Below the pieces are notes generated by a model. It searched no databases, was not told the origin of the DNA, and saw only the letters and a list, made by a program, of their open reading frames with translations. A stretch of DNA of 6,318 nucleotides from Merdiplasma sp045118075 (lineage in GTDB: Bacteria > Bacillota > Clostridia > Lachnospirales > Lachnospiraceae), in contig JBGUOI010000085.1 in assembly GCA_045118075.1 (NCBI GenBank), positions 1-6,318 on the forward strand, in the 5' to 3' direction. Shown one piece after another: positions 5,017 to 6,318 of this stretch. Every line of letters starts with the position of its first letter. Within the stretch, counting starts at the first letter, position 1. The translations under genes and the position numbers were made by a program.

Positions 5017-6162
5017 ATGAAAAAAGCACTTATCATTGGTCTGACCTGTTTGATGGCATTCTCTGTGGTCGGATGCTCCAAGAAGAAAGAAACAGAAGCA
5101 CCGAAGGCTGAGACAGAGCAGGCTGAAAAGACTACTTCCGGTGATGTTTATAACGTAATGTACCTTGTAAACGGAAACCTTGGCGACAAGTCCTTCTTCG
5201 ACTCCGCCATGTCCGGTCTTGAAAAGCTGCAGGAAGACGGCCGCATCAACCTTCAGTATGTTGAGATGGGCGGCACCGATGCTGACCAGCCCAAATGGCT
5301 TTCCACTCTGTATGAAGTTGCTGACTCCGAAGAGTACGACGTGATCGTCTGCGGTACCTATCAGATGCCCGACTATCTGAAAGAAGTTGCTACTCAGTAT
5401 CCGGACCAGAAATTCGTTATCTTCGACGATGACACCTATGCGGGTGAGAATGAAAACGTTGCAAACATCGTCTTCAAGCAGAACGACCTTGGCTATATCG
5501 TAGGCACCTTCGCCGGCTGCATGACCGAAGATACCTCTGTTGAGAAGATCAACGAGGATAAGGTCCTTGGTTTCGTCGGCGGCTACGACAGCCCCGTTAT
5601 CAATGACTTCATGGTCGGCTATATCTCCGGTGCACAGGCTGTTGATCCCGAGATCAAAGTTGACGTCCGTTACACCTCCGACTATGTAGATACCGCTAAG
5701 GCTAAAGAGTACGGCATGTCCATGGTCAACGATTCCAAGTGCGACATTATCTGGGGCGTGGCCGGTAATGCAGGCAACGGCGCAGCTGAAGCTATCCTTG
5801 AGACCGGCGGCGGCTGGTTCATCGGTGTTGACTCTGACCAGGAGCTGACTCTTTCCGAGGACCTTGCAGCGATCACCCTTACTTCCGGCTTAAAGAACGT
5901 CGGCAATTCCCTGATCTGGTTCTTTGATCAGCTTGATGCCGGTGAGGAACTGTACGGCCAGAAAGTCTCCCTCGGTATCGTGGAAGGCGGCGTAGGCATC
6001 GTTACCGATAAGAACTTCGATAAATATGCAAGCGATGACACCAAGGCTGCAGTCGAGGCTGCAATCGATGCTGTCTCCAGCGGCGAGATCACTGTTCCCT
6101 CCGCATTCGACGAGGGCGGCAATGAGGCTGCTCAGGCTCTGCGTGACGAGGTTCGCCCGTAA
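5017..6162 (+). CDS. BMP/PnrA-family substrate-binding lipoprotein, probable nucleoside ABC importer component
   Basis: Extracellular lipid-anchored binding protein of an ABC importer. The start ATG 5017 has AGGAG (5005-5009) 7 nt upstream and yields a proper lipoprotein signal: MKK, hydrophobic core, lipobox VVGC with Cys20 as the lipidated residue. A Lys/Glu/Thr-rich linker (21-42) leads into a BMP domain: YNVMYLVNGNLGDKSFFDSA at about 45-64, an IFDDD segment at 135-139, NIVFKQNDLGYIVGTFAG at 150-167, GFVGGYDSPVINDFMVGYISGA at 185-206, WGVAGNAGNGAAEA at 246-259, and GVDSDQ at 270-275. These are the family landmarks; characterised members bind nucleosides. The 381-residue mature-plus-signal length is normal. 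Neighbouring deoD and the downstream ABC ATPase start support purine nucleoside uptake. Codon use is skewed to TCC, ACC, GGC, CTT and GTT compared with recA/rny, suggesting high expression. Substrate is inferred, not shown. Confidence 0.93.
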   Translation: MKKALIIGLTCLMAFSVVGCSKKKETEAPKAETEQAEKTTSGDVYNVMYLVNGNLGDKSFFDSAMSGLEKLQEDGRINLQYVEMGGTDADQPKWLSTLYEVADSEEYDVIVCGTYQMPDYLKEVATQYPDQKFVIFDDDTYAGENENVANIVFKQNDLGYIVGTFAGCMTEDTSVEKINEDKVLGFVGGYDSPVINDFMVGYISGAQAVDPEIKVDVRYTSDYVDTAKAKEYGMSMVNDSKCDIIWGVAGNAGNGAAEAILETGGGWFIGVDSDQELTLSEDLAAITLTSGLKNVGNSLIWFFDQLDAGEELYGQKVSLGIVEGGVGIVTDKNFDKYASDDTKAAVEAAIDAVSSGEITVPSAFDEGGNEAAQALRDEVRP

Positions 6163-6189
6163 TCAGGCCTGAAACATCGTAAAAACGAT
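6163..6189 (+). repeat. Short palindrome and small hairpin just after the lipoprotein stop
   Basis: TCAGGCCTGA (6163-6172) is a perfect 10-bp palindrome immediately after the stop codon. ATCGT (6176-6180) and ACGAT (6185-6189) form a 5-bp hairpin with an AAAA loop. Neither has a T-run. They may contribute to 3'-end structure of the lipoprotein message. Confidence 0.3.
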
Positions 6190-6204
6190 AAATAAGTAAG
6201 TAAG

Positions 6205-6227
6205 CCGGCGGCGTGTCATGCCGCCGG
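6205..6227 (+). other. Strong GC stem-loop between the binding-protein gene and the ATPase gene
   Basis: CCGGCGGC (6205-6212) pairs perfectly with GCCGCCGG (6220-6227) around a 7-nt loop. The sequence after it, ATTTGATATG, has only three consecutive T, so termination should be weak or absent. Such a stem at this place is known in ABC operons to stabilise the upstream binding-protein message or partly stop transcription, giving more binding protein than transporter. It is preceded by three tandem TAAG units (6193-6204), which place a TAA in all three forward frames. Confidence 0.65.
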
Positions 6228-6277
6228 ATTTGATATGTCGGATTAGAAGAGAAGAATAGAAGGGGGGCGGTGTTTGA

Positions 6278-6318
6278 ATGAGCGATGAAAATGCCATTCA
6301 GATGAAGGGTATCACGAA
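6278..6318 (+). CDS. Probable ABC transporter ATP-binding protein, N-terminal start only (cut by window end)
   Basis: ATG 6278 opens a frame reading MSDENAIQMKGIT up to the window edge. This resembles the first beta strand of sugar/nucleoside-type ABC ATPases, which typically begin with a few polar residues and then a pattern like 'IxMxxITK'. A G-rich Shine-Dalgarno (AAGGGGGGCGG, from 6260) ends about 7-10 nt upstream. Position directly after a BMP-family binding protein is where the double-ATPase subunit of these importers is normally encoded. No Walker motif is inside the window, so the call leans on context. Confidence 0.7.
   Translation, partial: MSDENAIQMKGIT

Overview
This is a compact, all-plus-strand stretch of chromosomal housekeeping DNA, most likely from a Gram-positive anaerobe of the Clostridia, plausibly Lachnospiraceae. 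That guess rests on four things: the Bacillus/Clostridium-type LexA box in front of recA, the recA-recX-rny gene order, the strong AGGAG-type ribosome binding sites, and a BMP-family lipoprotein with a lysine-rich Gram-positive signal peptide. The taxonomic call is inference from style and protein family, not from a marker-gene comparison. No mobile element, CRISPR array, rRNA or tRNA is visible.

Layout. The window opens inside the 3' end of an M50 site-2-type membrane protease gene (rseP, to 618), closed by a rho-independent terminator (627-671). A promoter (690-718) with a perfect palindromic-type LexA operator (731-744) then drives recA (765-1799). recX overlaps it by one base (1799-2398). 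A second promoter appears to lie across the end of recX (2381-2409) and drives rny, the membrane-anchored endoribonuclease Y (2461-4008). The short rny leader has two small hairpins, one of which folds over the Shine-Dalgarno sequence. A strong terminator (4020-4067) ends this block.

The second half looks like a nucleoside-salvage cluster. deoD, a purine nucleoside phosphorylase (4235-4948), most likely starts at TTG. It is followed by a BMP/PnrA-type substrate-binding lipoprotein (5017-6162) and, after a stem-loop without a U-tract, by the first 13 complete codons of what is probably the ABC transporter ATPase (6278 onward). The simplest reading is that the lipoprotein captures nucleosides, the ABC transporter imports them, and DeoD splits purine nucleosides into base and ribose-1-phosphate.

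I see no new biological system here. All coding genes belong to well-known families. The points worth a second look are regulatory: the rny leader, the mutually exclusive inverted repeats in front of the lipoprotein gene, the TTG start of deoD, and the non-terminator stem-loop between the binding protein and the ATPase.
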